A stretch of DNA of 64,000 nucleotides from Tritrichomonas musculus (taxonomy: Eukaryota; Parabasalia; Tritrichomonadida; Tritrichomonadidae), in NCBI GenBank assembly GCA_039105265.1, contig JAPFFF010000022.1:1426001-1490000 (forward strand), in the 5' to 3' direction. Shown piece by piece: positions 1 to 8,841 of this stretch. The position numbers were made by a program, and so were the translations under genes. Each line of letters starts with the position of its first letter. The first letter of the stretch is position 1. The notes beneath the pieces are model-generated. The model was not told the origin of the DNA. It saw nothing but the letters and a program-made list of their open reading frames with translations, and did not search any database.

Positions 1-51
1 TATGAATGATAATTATGAGTTTTAAAAAAAATATTTATTATCTTTTTTTTT

Positions 52-435
52 TTATTTGAGATTTCGATTTATTTTTCGACAAGCTTTGACTTTTCCTTTT
101 GATTTTTTACATTCTCCTCCTTTCAAAGATAATCTAATCCCTTCAGGTTTATAAACAATTCGGCCATCATCTTTTTCTTCTGCTACAAGAAACATTAATC
201 CTCCTAGAGCACAAATACGATGTTTATGAATATAATAAGCTATTTTATCTAAAGCATCTAAAATGATATTTGAATCTGTAATTCCTGGATAAACACTTAA
301 ATTTGTAACAGTAACTTTTATAACATCTTTTTCTTTTGTCTCAAGACAATCTTCTATTCCATCAATTTCGTCAGGCTCTAAATCATATTTCCATTCTATA
401 ATATCTCCATCAACTAAATAATTAAAGAGAGTCAT
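52..435 (-). CDS. Hypothetical small protein, possible member of a five-gene paralogous family
   Basis: A 127-residue protein of unknown function. The first half is acidic. It is followed by a predicted helix ending in YYIHKHRI, then a glycine pair and alternating hydrophobic residues (LMFLVAEEKDDGRIVY), and a Lys-rich C-terminus. The layout 'helix, then (L/T)GG or TGE, then beta-rich segment' recurs in the proteins at 482-835, 2889-3290, 4743-5135 and 50333-50791, so these may be diverged paralogues; that is inference. The ATG at 435 follows a run of A/T on the minus strand. The stop is TAAA. Confidence 0.7.
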   Translation of the reverse strand: MTLFNYLVDGDIIEWKYDLEPDEIDGIEDCLETKEKDVIKVTVTNLSVYPGITDSNIILDALDKIAYYIHKHRICALGGLMFLVAEEKDDGRIVYKPEGIRLSLKGGECKKSKGKVKACRKINRNLK

Positions 436-481
436 TATTTTTTTTTTTGTAAATTTATTTTTCGAAAAAAATTTATTATTT

Positions 482-835
482 TTATTTTCCTCTTCCGTAT
501 ATTAATCGCCATTGCCAGTTATTTTTTTCTGTTTCGATTTCTTTTTTACTAACTCGAATTATTTTATGAGATACAGAGTTATTTGAAGCAGATTCAATTA
601 AGAAATATCCACCCCATCTTGTACCGCGCATACTGACAATCTCATCAAGAGCTGATAAACATGTTTTAGCAGAGAAGATAGTCATTAATTCAGGAACTAC
701 CAACTCATCATTTTTTGTAAGACGAAATATCTCCTCATGATCATCAATAATAGCATTGATTTTTTGTCTTTGACTATCGGATAATGTCTTATGTGATTTC
801 AATTTTCCTCCGCAAAATGATATACTTTCGCTCAT
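482..835 (-). CDS. Hypothetical small protein
   Basis: A 117-residue protein that I do not recognise. The start is taken at the ATG at 835 (MSESISFCGG), because an upstream ATG at 859 would overlap the start of the divergent gene at 858. It has a helical middle and a glycine-containing segment TRWGGYFLI followed by charged strands. That resembles the small-protein family represented at 52-435 and 4743-5135. A basic and tryptophan-containing C-terminus follows. Its neighbours are small genes on both strands with gaps of 20-50 bases, typical of a compact viral accessory region. Confidence 0.66.
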   Translation of the reverse strand: MSESISFCGGKLKSHKTLSDSQRQKINAIIDDHEEIFRLTKNDELVVPELMTIFSAKTCLSALDEIVSMRGTRWGGYFLIESASNNSVSHKIIRVSKKEIETEKNNWQWRLIYGRGK

Positions 836-857
836 TTTATTTTCCCAAAAAAAAATC

Positions 858-1118
858 ATGAATCATATAGAAGAAATAGAAAATTGTAAAGACATATTAT
901 ATTTAATATTGGAATGGCGATTTGCACAAACAATTTGGTCAAAACATTATTGGATGACAAATATTATTATGCTCTCGAGAGATCTTTTTGACAGATTATT
1001 TATTGATGAACTTCGCTCAAGAGAAAGAAATGATGAAAATTTTATAAATCAGCTAAATCAAATAGTTTTAGAGAGGTTAGAAGTTTTATTAAATGATTTT
1101 AGGAAGTTGAATCTGTAA
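858..1118 (+). CDS. Hypothetical helical protein
   Basis: An 86-residue, mostly helical protein of unknown role, rich in Leu, Ile, Glu and Arg. It has no membrane segment or known motif that I can identify. The ATG at 858 lies 22 bases from the divergent start at 835, so both would have to use one short bidirectional region. The last 20 bases overlap the 3' end of the convergent membrane-protein gene. The stop is TAAA. Confidence 0.6.
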   Translation: MNHIEEIENCKDILYLILEWRFAQTIWSKHYWMTNIIMLSRDLFDRLFIDELRSRERNDENFINQLNQIVLERLEVLLNDFRKLNL

Positions 1119-2277
1119 AAAAGGAATTTTCAAAAGGGTCATCATCACCGACAATTTCATTATGATAATTTTTTCCTGTTCGAAGATTTTTATCAATGAC
1201 AGTCTCCAAATTATCGTCGTCATCATCTTTTTTGTCATCTTTCCAAATATCACAGCTATTTGTGATTTCATTTTCGGTTCGATATTTTTGTCTTTTTTTC
1301 ATTAATATTATCACAATAATAATGACCAAAATAACAAAGACAAAAAGCGGTATCGACAAACATAAAATCAATTTTATATTGGATTTTGATGATGTAGATT
1401 CCGCAAATAAATTTGCAAAAGAAGATTGAGAAAATAATAAAGAAAGAGAGAAGAAATTAGAATCAGAAGTAGAAGATTGAAAAAAAATATCTTCCTTACA
1501 GGAGGACGTACTTCGATATGTTGATTCCGAGAAAGGTTTCGATAAAGGAAATGAATTTGAGTCTTTGAGATTGTTTTGATACGATGTTGATTCCGAAAAG
1601 TTATTGGAAGAAGAAAAGATTCGAGAGTCTGAAAATTTATTGGATGGTATATTTTTGTCAGAATGTGAGAACTTGTCAGATTGTGAGAATTTGTCAGAAT
1701 GTGTAAATTTTTTTGATGATGAGAATTTGGCAGATTGTGTAAATTTGTCAGATTGTGAGAACTTGTCAGATTGTGAGAATTTGGCCGAGGGAGTGCTTGT
1801 TTTTATCGGTAAAACATAAGGAATATAATAAATTCCGACAATAGATAAAGGCTTTTTATTTCTTGTCCTGATCCATATATTATATTCTCCAGGATAATAT
1901 AAAAGGTGAGAAACCCAAAAAGGAGATGCAGGATATGGACTTCTTTCATGAAACGAAACACCAATTTGACCAGAGATATCGGATTCAAAAACGGGATCTC
2001 CTTCCCCATAGTCTTCATAATTTGATACTCCAAGGAACCAAATTTTTGATGCAGAAATTTTTCCGACAAATACACTATGCACATTTTGATTTGGATCGAC
2101 AGGAATAATCCATGCTGAATTTACATAATTTGTGTTTTGAAAACCGTAATCATTCCACAATATATCAAAAGCGTAAAATTCAGTATATGGAATAAATTTT
2201 GTTTCGGGCGGAGCATTTTCTGGCCAATGCTCTGGAGGACCAAACTTATCGATTTGAAGGATGATGAAAATCAACAT
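1099..2277 (-). CDS. Type I membrane protein with F-S-x-S repeats
   Basis: A 392-residue predicted surface protein. It starts with a hydrophobic signal-like segment (MLIFIILQID). A folded-looking ectodomain of about 150 residues rich in Tyr, Trp and Pro follows. Next comes a long low-complexity stalk of repeats such as KFSQSDKFSQSDKF (about residues 165-310), one strong transmembrane helix (LFVFVILVIIIVIILM) and a basic-then-acidic cytoplasmic tail with a run of Asp. I chose the ATG at 2277, which has ATCACTTTTC just upstream and a CTTGACGAATCAC motif about 50 bases up. I associate such F-S-x-S stalks from memory with trichomonad surface proteins. A role as envelope protein, adhesin or host-derived receptor is inference. 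Confidence 0.82.
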   Translation of the reverse strand: MLIFIILQIDKFGPPEHWPENAPPETKFIPYTEFYAFDILWNDYGFQNTNYVNSAWIIPVDPNQNVHSVFVGKISASKIWFLGVSNYEDYGEGDPVFESDISGQIGVSFHERSPYPASPFWVSHLLYYPGEYNIWIRTRNKKPLSIVGIYYIPYVLPIKTSTPSAKFSQSDKFSQSDKFTQSAKFSSSKKFTHSDKFSQSDKFSHSDKNIPSNKFSDSRIFSSSNNFSESTSYQNNLKDSNSFPLSKPFSESTYRSTSSCKEDIFFQSSTSDSNFFSLSLLFSQSSFANLFAESTSSKSNIKLILCLSIPLFVFVILVIIIVIILMKKRQKYRTENEITNSCDIWKDDKKDDDDDNLETVIDKNLRTGKNYHNEIVGDDDPFENSFFTDSTS

Positions 2278-2325
2278 TTTGAAAAGTGATGTGTTCTGGA
2301 CGATTTTACGTTTTATCTTTTTTTT

Positions 2326-2338
2326 GTGATTCGTCAAG
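2326..2338 (-). promoter_or_regulatory. CTTGAC-type upstream motif of the membrane-protein gene
   Basis: On the minus strand this reads CTTGACGAATCAC, about 50 bases before the ATG at 2277. It is followed by an ATCACTTTTC initiator-like box (2282-2291). The same motif pair precedes many genes of the outer element. Confidence 0.55.
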
Positions 2339-2387
2339 GCGAAAACTCTTTATTGATATCAAAGAACATTTCACTTTTTATTTTGGA

Positions 2388-2828
2388 ATGGATTCTTCCT
2401 ATACCCCAGCTTCAACAATAGAGAAGATTTCAATGATCAAGGAACTCAAAACAATGTGTGATGACATCTTGAATGAATATCAAGAATTTCGAAATTTGAG
2501 TCAGGAATGTTGGGAAATATCAAGTTTGATTCCAGCAAAGAAACAAGAGATTCTTGATCTATCAGCCAAAAATGCTGAGCCTTTTCATGATGATGAACAA
2601 AAAGCTTTATATGAACTGTCTCGTAAAAATAGAGAACTCAACAAACTTCGAGAAGATGTCGAAAAAGCAATGAAAAAATGCAAGGAACAAAGACAAAAAA
2701 TTGACAGGACATATCAATGGCCTTTGGGAAAAATTATTAGCAAATTACATTCTTATGATTATTTGAAATACTCTCAGATTTTGCAAACTTATTATCTCCC
2801 TATTTTTGGTGATTGGGATCCTAAATAA
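2388..2828 (+). CDS. Coiled-coil protein
   Basis: A 146-residue protein, mostly charged helix (about residues 15-110) rich in Glu, Lys and Leu with heptad-like spacing, and a short aromatic C-terminus. The ATG at 2388 was chosen because TTCACTTTTTA, an initiator-like box, lies about 15 bases upstream. Upstream in-frame non-ATG starts would run into the divergent promoter. It may be a structural or scaffolding accessory protein. No specific function can be assigned. Confidence 0.7.
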   Translation: MDSSYTPASTIEKISMIKELKTMCDDILNEYQEFRNLSQECWEISSLIPAKKQEILDLSAKNAEPFHDDEQKALYELSRKNRELNKLREDVEKAMKKCKEQRQKIDRTYQWPLGKIISKLHSYDYLKYSQILQTYYLPIFGDWDPK

Positions 2829-2888
2829 AAAATTTTTTTCAATATTTTTTCTACCTCTATTTTCTTTATTTTGCTTAAAAAAATATTA

Positions 2889-3290
2889 ATGACTAAATTT
2901 ATGTTTCAAACAGGTCAATTTAAATTTAAACCTCATCTACGTGGGGATCTCTTAGATGATTTACAGGATGTAGCTGCAGAAGCTGATTATTTTAGGATAT
3001 CTCCTGATAAATTAGAAATGAATGATATAGCCTTTAATTGGCTATCTGGAGATGTTAATAAAAATTTAGTTAAAATAATGAAAAAATTACGAGGACATAG
3101 GGTAAGACTTACGGGACAATTTCTTGTCGTTATCAAAGGCTCAAATGGAAAAATGGCTTTGTATAAATATTTACCAAAATATTGTTCGGTTAGAGCAGTG
3201 AGAGGATATTTTAGAATCGTTAGAGTTTATCCATTAAACGGCTCAAGAAAAGTGAATCATCCTCATAATTATGTAGTTTTGAGTCCATAA
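2889..3290 (+). CDS. Hypothetical small protein, possible paralogous family member
   Basis: A 133-residue protein starting at the ATG at 2889 (MTKFMFQTGQ). The middle is helical and acidic. It is followed by RVRLTGQFLVVIKG, a helix-turn-strand pattern also seen in the proteins at 4743-5135 (LILTGEILGVRIP) and 52-435. The C-terminal 40 residues are basic (Arg, Lys, His). Function unknown; the basic tail would suit nucleic acid or virion contact, but that is a guess. The stop is TAAA. Confidence 0.68.
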   Translation: MTKFMFQTGQFKFKPHLRGDLLDDLQDVAAEADYFRISPDKLEMNDIAFNWLSGDVNKNLVKIMKKLRGHRVRLTGQFLVVIKGSNGKMALYKYLPKYCSVRAVRGYFRIVRVYPLNGSRKVNHPHNYVVLSP

Positions 3291-3336
3291 AGAAAAAAAA
3301 ATATTTTGAGGAAATTAAATTGTTTATTAAATCAAA

Positions 3337-3729
3337 TTAGCGTCGTCGCATGCAGAAGTAAATCAAAATCGTAATCAGAATGAGAAAATTCAAATAACTG
3401 AAGCAACAAGCCGATCGGAGATCGTCAGCCATAGAATTTAATTTGCTTGGAACATCATAATTAAGAAGTTCGAGATAGGCATCAAATTCCAATTCCAACA
3501 TCAAATCGACCAATTTATAAACAGTTTGTAAAGGCAGATACGTGCCTGTTATTTCATTCAACCTATCATTTAATTCGATCAGGTCCTGCTTATAGAAAGT
3601 CCAAACATCAACATTAGATCGATGAATTAGCCAATTATGACGAAGATAATAACAAGCTCGCTCAATGTTGGGATCGGCAAATTTACTACAGATATTCTGC
3701 CTCATGAGCAAGAAGCATAGATAAAACAT
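3337..3729 (-). CDS. Small tail-anchored membrane protein
   Basis: A 130-residue protein with a helical cytosolic part and one hydrophobic helix near the C-terminus (FLILITILIYF), then a basic end CMRRR. This is the layout of a tail-anchored protein. ATCACTTTTCAG lies directly before the ATG at 3729 on the minus strand, as an initiator-like box. It belongs to a run of three small minus-strand proteins (with 3837-4025 and 4140-4364) that end in a hydrophobic helix. Possible membrane-remodelling or egress role is inference. Confidence 0.7.
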   Translation of the reverse strand: MFYLCFLLMRQNICSKFADPNIERACYYLRHNWLIHRSNVDVWTFYKQDLIELNDRLNEITGTYLPLQTVYKLVDLMLELEFDAYLELLNYDVPSKLNSMADDLRSACCFSYLNFLILITILIYFCMRRR

Positions 3730-3836
3730 TCTGAAAAGTGATATAAAAAATATTTTGTCTTCTCAATATACCTCAAAATCTCCTTGACACAACACAAATA
3801 AAAAAATTAGGAAATTAAATTGTTTATTAAATCAAA

Positions 3837-4025
3837 TTATTGATTCCCTAGATAATAGAATAAATTACCGATCATCTCGATGATTTTGAGCCAAAATACG
3901 ACCTTCCACAAGAGAATCCATGACTTCCAATTTTGGATCGTTTTGGAATTTTTCCGAACTTCATTCTTCAGTTCAAGGAACTCGAATTTATCGGCCGATG
4001 GAAGAGGATGTTCGTTTTGACTCAT
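3837..4025 (-). CDS. Short tail-anchored membrane protein
   Basis: A 62-residue protein starting at the ATG at 4025 (MSQNEHPLPS). It has a short charged helix, then a Trp-rich hydrophobic segment to the end (ILLWKVVFWLKIIEMIGNLF). ATCACTTCATTTTTTAATTTTG precedes the ATG as an initiator-like leader. An upstream non-ATG start is possible in the frame but less likely. Second of three similar small membrane proteins in a row. Confidence 0.62.
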   Translation of the reverse strand: MSQNEHPLPSADKFEFLELKNEVRKNSKTIQNWKSWILLWKVVFWLKIIEMIGNLFYYLGNQ

Positions 4026-4139
4026 CAAAATTAAAAAATGAAGTGATGATAGGACAGACTCATAGATAATCACAAAAAAAGACTTGACAAGCCACAACGA
4101 AAAAAAAATATTTTGAGAAAAAATTTTTAGTTTATTAAC

Positions 4140-4364
4140 TTAGAACGAAATTATTAGTTTTGTAAGAAGCATGATTGTCACAGTATATAAAGCAAGAATC
4201 CGAAAATCATTTTGAGTAAATGCTCCGTTAAAAATTTCAAAATTTTTCTTTTGATTCTTATCTTCGACATGAATGAATTCTACATTTGGGTTTGATGAGA
4301 GATGATTTTCTAAGTCATCAATTCTGCGTCGAATTTCGGCGAGTCTTTCTTGAACAAAACACAT
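4140..4364 (-). CDS. Small coiled-coil tail-anchored protein
   Basis: A 74-residue protein with an N-terminal heptad-like helix (RLAEIRRRIDDLENHL) and a C-terminal hydrophobic helix (ILALYTVTIMLLTKLIISF). The leader on the minus strand contains CATCACTTTTTT just before the ATG at 4364. It resembles small fusion-accessory or tail-anchor proteins in layout only. Function unknown. Confidence 0.66.
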   Translation of the reverse strand: MCFVQERLAEIRRRIDDLENHLSSNPNVEFIHVEDKNQKKNFEIFNGAFTQNDFRILALYTVTIMLLTKLIISF

Positions 4365-4409
4365 TTTAAAAAAGTGATGTTATTTATCTTATCATTGTCT
4401 CAGAATCGA

Positions 4410-4422
4410 CTTGACAAGCCAC
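4410..4422 (+). promoter_or_regulatory. CTTGAC-type upstream motif
   Basis: CTTGACAAGCCAC lies about 50 bases before the ATG at 4473. It is followed by ATCACTTTCTTTTTTG as an initiator-like box. A copy of the same motif at 4083-4095 lies in the other intergenic space nearby. Confidence 0.5.
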
Positions 4423-4472
4423 GTATTTTTTGTTTGAGATATTTATTTATATCACTTTCTTTTTTGAGGAAT

Positions 4473-4724
4473 ATGTCATCTTGGCAAGCAACAGCAAGTT
4501 TTTACTTAAGAATAGGAAAATCATATCATGAAGCTCTCCGAGAAACTTTGAAAGATTGGCAGGAAGATTTTGAATGTAATGAATTTTCTATACAATGGAC
4601 TTTCCTAGAACATCCTTATATCTCAGCTAAAGAAATGATGAAAAAAAGAGAAAGATATTGTGAAAAAAGAACAAAGCTTCAAGATGCTTTAATTTCGATA
4701 AGACTTCAATTACTAGATTACTAA
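4473..4724 (+). CDS. Hypothetical small protein
   Basis: An 83-residue helical protein starting at the ATG at 4473 (MSSWQATASF), placed by the TATCACTTTC box just upstream. It has aromatic residues in the first half and a Lys/Arg/Glu-rich helix in the second. No recognisable family. It ends 18 bases from the convergent gene at 4743. Confidence 0.62.
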   Translation: MSSWQATASFYLRIGKSYHEALRETLKDWQEDFECNEFSIQWTFLEHPYISAKEMMKKRERYCEKRTKLQDALISIRLQLLDY

Positions 4725-4742
4725 ACAAAAAAACAATTTTTT

Positions 4743-5135
4743 TTATTTTGAACTTCCAATTTGAAAATCATAATCTGTCATTTTTAATTCATTTTTTGAT
4801 ATTGTTATTTTTGTTTTGATCTTTTTTTCATTCACAGCAATAGGCTCGCCATCTTTTAAAGGTATGCGAACTCCTAAGATTTCTCCTGTCAGAATCAATT
4901 TATGTTTTTTAGCATATTTTATCATTTCTTTTATATCATCGATTAAAGAGTCTGTATACATTAAATCATATAATAAAAATGGATAAAAATAAGATGTATT
5001 ATCTTCTGTTATGACACAAAAATGGGTCCCCTCACATTTTGGCAAATCTTTACCCTCAGGAATTTTTTTATTAAAATGAACATCAAACTTTAAAGTACTA
5101 AATACTTCTTGTTTTGGAATAATTTTTTTACTCAT
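4743..5135 (-). CDS. Hypothetical small protein downstream of the polymerase
   Basis: A 130-residue protein beginning at the ATG at 5135 (MSKKIIPKQE). It ends in a beta-rich C-terminal half with LILTGEILGVRIP, the signature shared with other small proteins of the outer element. It begins six bases after the stop of the polymerase gene on the same strand. The two may therefore be read from one transcript, or this gene's promoter lies inside the polymerase gene. Function unknown. Confidence 0.68.
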   Translation of the reverse strand: MSKKIIPKQEVFSTLKFDVHFNKKIPEGKDLPKCEGTHFCVITEDNTSYFYPFLLYDLMYTDSLIDDIKEMIKYAKKHKLILTGEILGVRIPLKDGEPIAVNEKKIKTKITISKNELKMTDYDFQIGSSK

Positions 5136-5141
5136 CACTAT

Positions 5142-8100
5142 TTATTCAAAATCAAAATATTCTAAAGCATCTGCTTTATCATAAGTTGTCGAAATTCGTC
5201 TTTTGAATACGTCAAGAGTAGAGACGGTCATGTTTTTATTGAGCGAGAATCTTGGTTGTCCTTTCGTTAGGTCAAAAGTTTCTTGAGATCCATTATAGAT
5301 TGCTTCATAAACTTTCATAACATCTCCTCCAAATTTCTCTTCGGCAAGAGCTAATATTGAATTTAAAGTAAGTCCTTTTCCTCGGATAACATAGTCGATT
5401 TCTCCTGTTGAGTCAGTTATTTTCATGACATACATTTTCTTCATCAAGAAATATGATTCAATAGCCCAAGGGTCTTCATCATGACCAGAAATTGGTTTGA
5501 AATCACAATGGAATTGTCCTAACTGACTTCCTATTAACTTTCGATGATATTTTTTCTCGAATTGATTTTCTAGACATGGCAAATCATCTTTTTCTATCAT
5601 GAATGAGTCAGTATCTTGATAATAAATTCGACAGCCACAATCATATGCTAAACACATGACTTCGTTCATGATTCTTTTTGACATAGACAAGACTTGTATA
5701 CCCATCAAAGAAAAATTAAAATGTTTATCGATAGGCTTCAGGGTCTTTATTTGATGAATAGCTTTTGAGAATGGAGAATGTGATAATTCGATATCTTCAA
5801 CAATTTTATTGTAGTTTTTCATCCAAAATCTTTCGAGTGTTTGGTCATCTTGGAAATATTTTAAGTCCTTTTCATGAGGCCTCTCTATCGTCTTTCCATA
5901 ACAAGAATTCATAATGAGTTTATAAATTTGCTCCAAAGGATTTTTCTCTTTTTGATATTCTAATCTTTTGTCGAAAATTTTTCGAATTTCTTTTTGGATT
6001 GAGAAATCTTTTTGTCCTTTCCAATAATATCCTTTGACAATATCGAAATCGATTTTTTGGAAATTTATTAAATCTTCAAGAGTAATATTATCAACAGTCA
6101 TACGAAGAGGTTCAGAGATATGGTCATCATTGAGATTTCCATTTTTTGTCTTTTGAACTATCAAAGGAAATGGATAATGTTTATGAACTTTTGAAATAAT
6201 TATTTCGACAACATAAGCACTACAATTGGATAAAAACTCCATATTTTTTTCGTTTGGTTTGAGTATTCTTGGAATCCCTTCAACAGTATATAATCTTGCC
6301 ATAGCAGATGGATAAAGGCTTTTTGCATCAAAATCATAGAGTTCATTTTTGATATGCCATTTTTTATTCCAGGCCGTCATGCATCTTCCACCATATATTG
6401 CTCCAGACAAGAATTTTCGAACAACTCCTCCAACTTCAAAGAGATTATGATTATAAAAGACTTTTTGATTAAAAACTTCATTTGCTAAAGAGGAGATAGA
6501 AACAAAATTAAATGGATTAATATTAAAATCTTTTTTGAATCCTTCACAAAATTTATTGAAGCCGAGTCGAAGGATATTAACATCTTGATTACAATAAAAA
6601 ATTGCATATTTCCACATATCAAATTCGTCAGTCGATTTTCGACATCCAGGAATCGAATCAATATTTAGATTAAACAAATATTTGTCATGATCAGTCCAAG
6701 TTTGGTCTTCTTTTAATCCGGCTTCTGATATTTTCCCAATTCCTTTTTCTAGACGATCTAATGTATAATATTTATATGGAAAGATTTCTTTCATAACATC
6801 ATCTAACTTAAACATTTTTGGAATATCTTTAAGTTTGCATGATAAGATTGGGACAGTATCTTTCAACGTAATTTTTTTGCCTTTGTATTGGATTGTAGAT
6901 TTCAATATTGAATTCCCTCTTGGAGTCGAATTTGATATTCCAAATGAAGCAAGGAAGCGAATATCATACGATAAATTATGGAAATAAACTATCGATTCAG
7001 TAGGTAAAAAATCTAATAAAGATATATTACAAGTTTTTCCTTTGAATACTTTTTGAAAAACTCCATTTTGAGAGTGAAGAACACATAGATATGGTACATG
7101 AATTTTTCCACTTGTATCAGCCTCAAAATCAGCATACCAAATTGTCGGGTCATATTTTTTTCCAGGTTTTTTCTTGAGATCATTTGGAGTAAAATTTTTT
7201 GGCTGAATGAGTTTTGTACAATAATCAGGATTATAATCTAAATCAAGATTTTCATCATCAATTTCATTATAGAAAACAGTATTTAATATCTTATATTCTC
7301 CATATGTTATTGGATGAAAACATCTTTGTTCAAATAAAGTTCGGACCAAATTAGATGATGAAATAAATGTTATTCCTTTTGTAAAATGACCTTTCCCTTT
7401 TGAGACTCGATATTCTTTATTAAATTTTGAAGCATCATTTATGTTTCTCCAATTTTTTGCATAATAAGATGTTATTGGAGTTTTCTCTTCAATGAAATAA
7501 TGTTTTTGATAAACATTGAAATGATGAGTTCTGTTGGGAGGAGCATCAGCAATTCCTAAATAATTTTTTCGAACTCCATTTTTTTGGGAGCGAACTTGCC
7601 TTTTTTTATTTTTTCCTGTTGCTTGTTCATCAATAAATGATAAATCAATATGAATCCCAAATTCAACACAAAGCTGATTTAAATTATTTTGAGATAAGAA
7701 ACGATTATTGATTCGAAGGCGAATTTGATTCAAAGTAGATTCGTCATATAATCCGGTTTGAGCAAGAGCATAAACAAAGCAGCAATCATCAAATTGTTTT
7801 CGTACTTTTCCATTTTTATCTAAAGATGAGAAAATTTGGAGACGCTCAAGATATTTTTTTATTGGTTTTGGAACGTCAGAATCGACTAAAAATAAAAAGA
7901 ATTCCCCTCCGATAGTTTGATAATACTCTTTTTCATTATATATTCGAGAGAATTTCAAGGATGAAAATAAAGACCAATCTGGTAATTCATTCAATTCTCT
8001 TTTATAAAAATATTCTGCTGGTCTTTCGTCCATCTGAAATAGAAAGTTTTGTTCAGTTAAATTTTCCATTAACTTATTAAAAATCTGAGGAGTAAAAGGT

Positions 8101-8501
8101 AGGGAATGCCATTCCGTTCCGACAGCAAAAGATATTTTATATTCATTGGAAGCTGCATGTAAAGATAAGACATTTTGGAAAAAATCCTTGAGTGGTTCAA
8201 AGATTCTTTCTCGTCCATATTCTGACAAAATATCAAAATCAATTTGCCAGTTTGTTGGTGATTTATATAATTTTCTCATAAATCTTTGAACAATATCTTC
8301 TTGTCTTTGATTTTGACGATTTTGAAGCCATTTGAGATAAGATAATCTTTTATGATGAGAAGGTAAAGACCAATCATCTTGTGCATGATGAAGTTGAGAT
8401 AATCTTTTTGCATTTCGCAGAAAATATGTATCTGAATCAACATATCTATCTAAAGGCCGAGGTGGCGGTGGGGGAGGTAATACAGCGTTATTATACTGCA
8501 T
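5142..8501 (-). CDS. polB: Protein-primed family B DNA polymerase (outer element)
   Basis: A 1119-residue replicative DNA polymerase with 3'-5' exonuclease. Exonuclease motifs are DFEADT (about residue 457), NLSYDIRF (about 510) and YCNQDVNIL (about 637). The YGGR linker motif is near 703. Polymerase motif A is DAKSLYPSAM (about 725), motif B is KLIMNSCYGK (about 862) and motif C is YQDTDSF (about 962). The YxGG motif and overall spacing fit protein-primed enzymes of Polintons and adenovirus-like viruses. The N-terminal half includes DDCCFVYAL (about 240) and KHYFI (about 333), which resemble the Cys and His of an OTU-like fold; that part is inference. The N-terminus has a run of seven prolines. 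All catalytic aspartates are present and the frame is open. It should replicate the linear outer genome. Confidence 0.96.
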   Translation of the reverse strand: MQYNNAVLPPPPPPRPLDRYVDSDTYFLRNAKRLSQLHHAQDDWSLPSHHKRLSYLKWLQNRQNQRQEDIVQRFMRKLYKSPTNWQIDFDILSEYGRERIFEPLKDFFQNVLSLHAASNEYKISFAVGTEWHSLPFTPQIFNKLMENLTEQNFLFQMDERPAEYFYKRELNELPDWSLFSSLKFSRIYNEKEYYQTIGGEFFLFLVDSDVPKPIKKYLERLQIFSSLDKNGKVRKQFDDCCFVYALAQTGLYDESTLNQIRLRINNRFLSQNNLNQLCVEFGIHIDLSFIDEQATGKNKKRQVRSQKNGVRKNYLGIADAPPNRTHHFNVYQKHYFIEEKTPITSYYAKNWRNINDASKFNKEYRVSKGKGHFTKGITFISSSNLVRTLFEQRCFHPITYGEYKILNTVFYNEIDDENLDLDYNPDYCTKLIQPKNFTPNDLKKKPGKKYDPTIWYADFEADTSGKIHVPYLCVLHSQNGVFQKVFKGKTCNISLLDFLPTESIVYFHNLSYDIRFLASFGISNSTPRGNSILKSTIQYKGKKITLKDTVPILSCKLKDIPKMFKLDDVMKEIFPYKYYTLDRLEKGIGKISEAGLKEDQTWTDHDKYLFNLNIDSIPGCRKSTDEFDMWKYAIFYCNQDVNILRLGFNKFCEGFKKDFNINPFNFVSISSLANEVFNQKVFYNHNLFEVGGVVRKFLSGAIYGGRCMTAWNKKWHIKNELYDFDAKSLYPSAMARLYTVEGIPRILKPNEKNMEFLSNCSAYVVEIIISKVHKHYPFPLIVQKTKNGNLNDDHISEPLRMTVDNITLEDLINFQKIDFDIVKGYYWKGQKDFSIQKEIRKIFDKRLEYQKEKNPLEQIYKLIMNSCYGKTIERPHEKDLKYFQDDQTLERFWMKNYNKIVEDIELSHSPFSKAIHQIKTLKPIDKHFNFSLMGIQVLSMSKRIMNEVMCLAYDCGCRIYYQDTDSFMIEKDDLPCLENQFEKKYHRKLIGSQLGQFHCDFKPISGHDEDPWAIESYFLMKKMYVMKITDSTGEIDYVIRGKGLTLNSILALAEEKFGGDVMKVYEAIYNGSQETFDLTKGQPRFSLNKNMTVSTLDVFKRRISTTYDKADALEYFDFE

Positions 8502-8571
8502 AATATTTTAGTGAAGTTAAAGAGTGTCGTCAAGTATAATTAATCATTTTTTTTTTGTGTATCGACAAATA

Positions 8572-8829
8572 ATGAATACCTTACTAGAATTATCTCAAAA
8601 TGTCGAAAAATATTTTTCATCAACAGACGAAGATGAAAAAGAACTTTTGGTCCAAAAAACAAAAAAAATAATTTCTGAAAATGAAAAACCGAACTTTATT
8701 AAAAAATGTCTTGAAGACTCAAATGATGACGATTATATGGATAATATCAAGACTTATATTAGGATGAAGGAACATGAAGAAAAGACAAAGATAGTTAAAG
8801 AAGAAGGTAAAATATATTTATTTATTTAA
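8572..8829 (+). CDS. Small acidic protein, paralogue of the next gene
   Basis: An 85-residue acidic helical protein starting at the ATG at 8572. The segment KYFSSTDEDEKELLVQKT aligns with KYFSTTDEEEKAYWIEKT of the next gene at 8842-9069, and the following (F)(I)xxCLxDxN is shared too. The two are clearly a tandem duplicate. A third, more distant relative may be at 43874-44119. Function unknown. Confidence 0.72.
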   Translation: MNTLLELSQNVEKYFSSTDEDEKELLVQKTKKIISENEKPNFIKKCLEDSNDDDYMDNIKTYIRMKEHEEKTKIVKEEGKIYLFI

Positions 8830-8841
8830 ATAAAAAAAATA

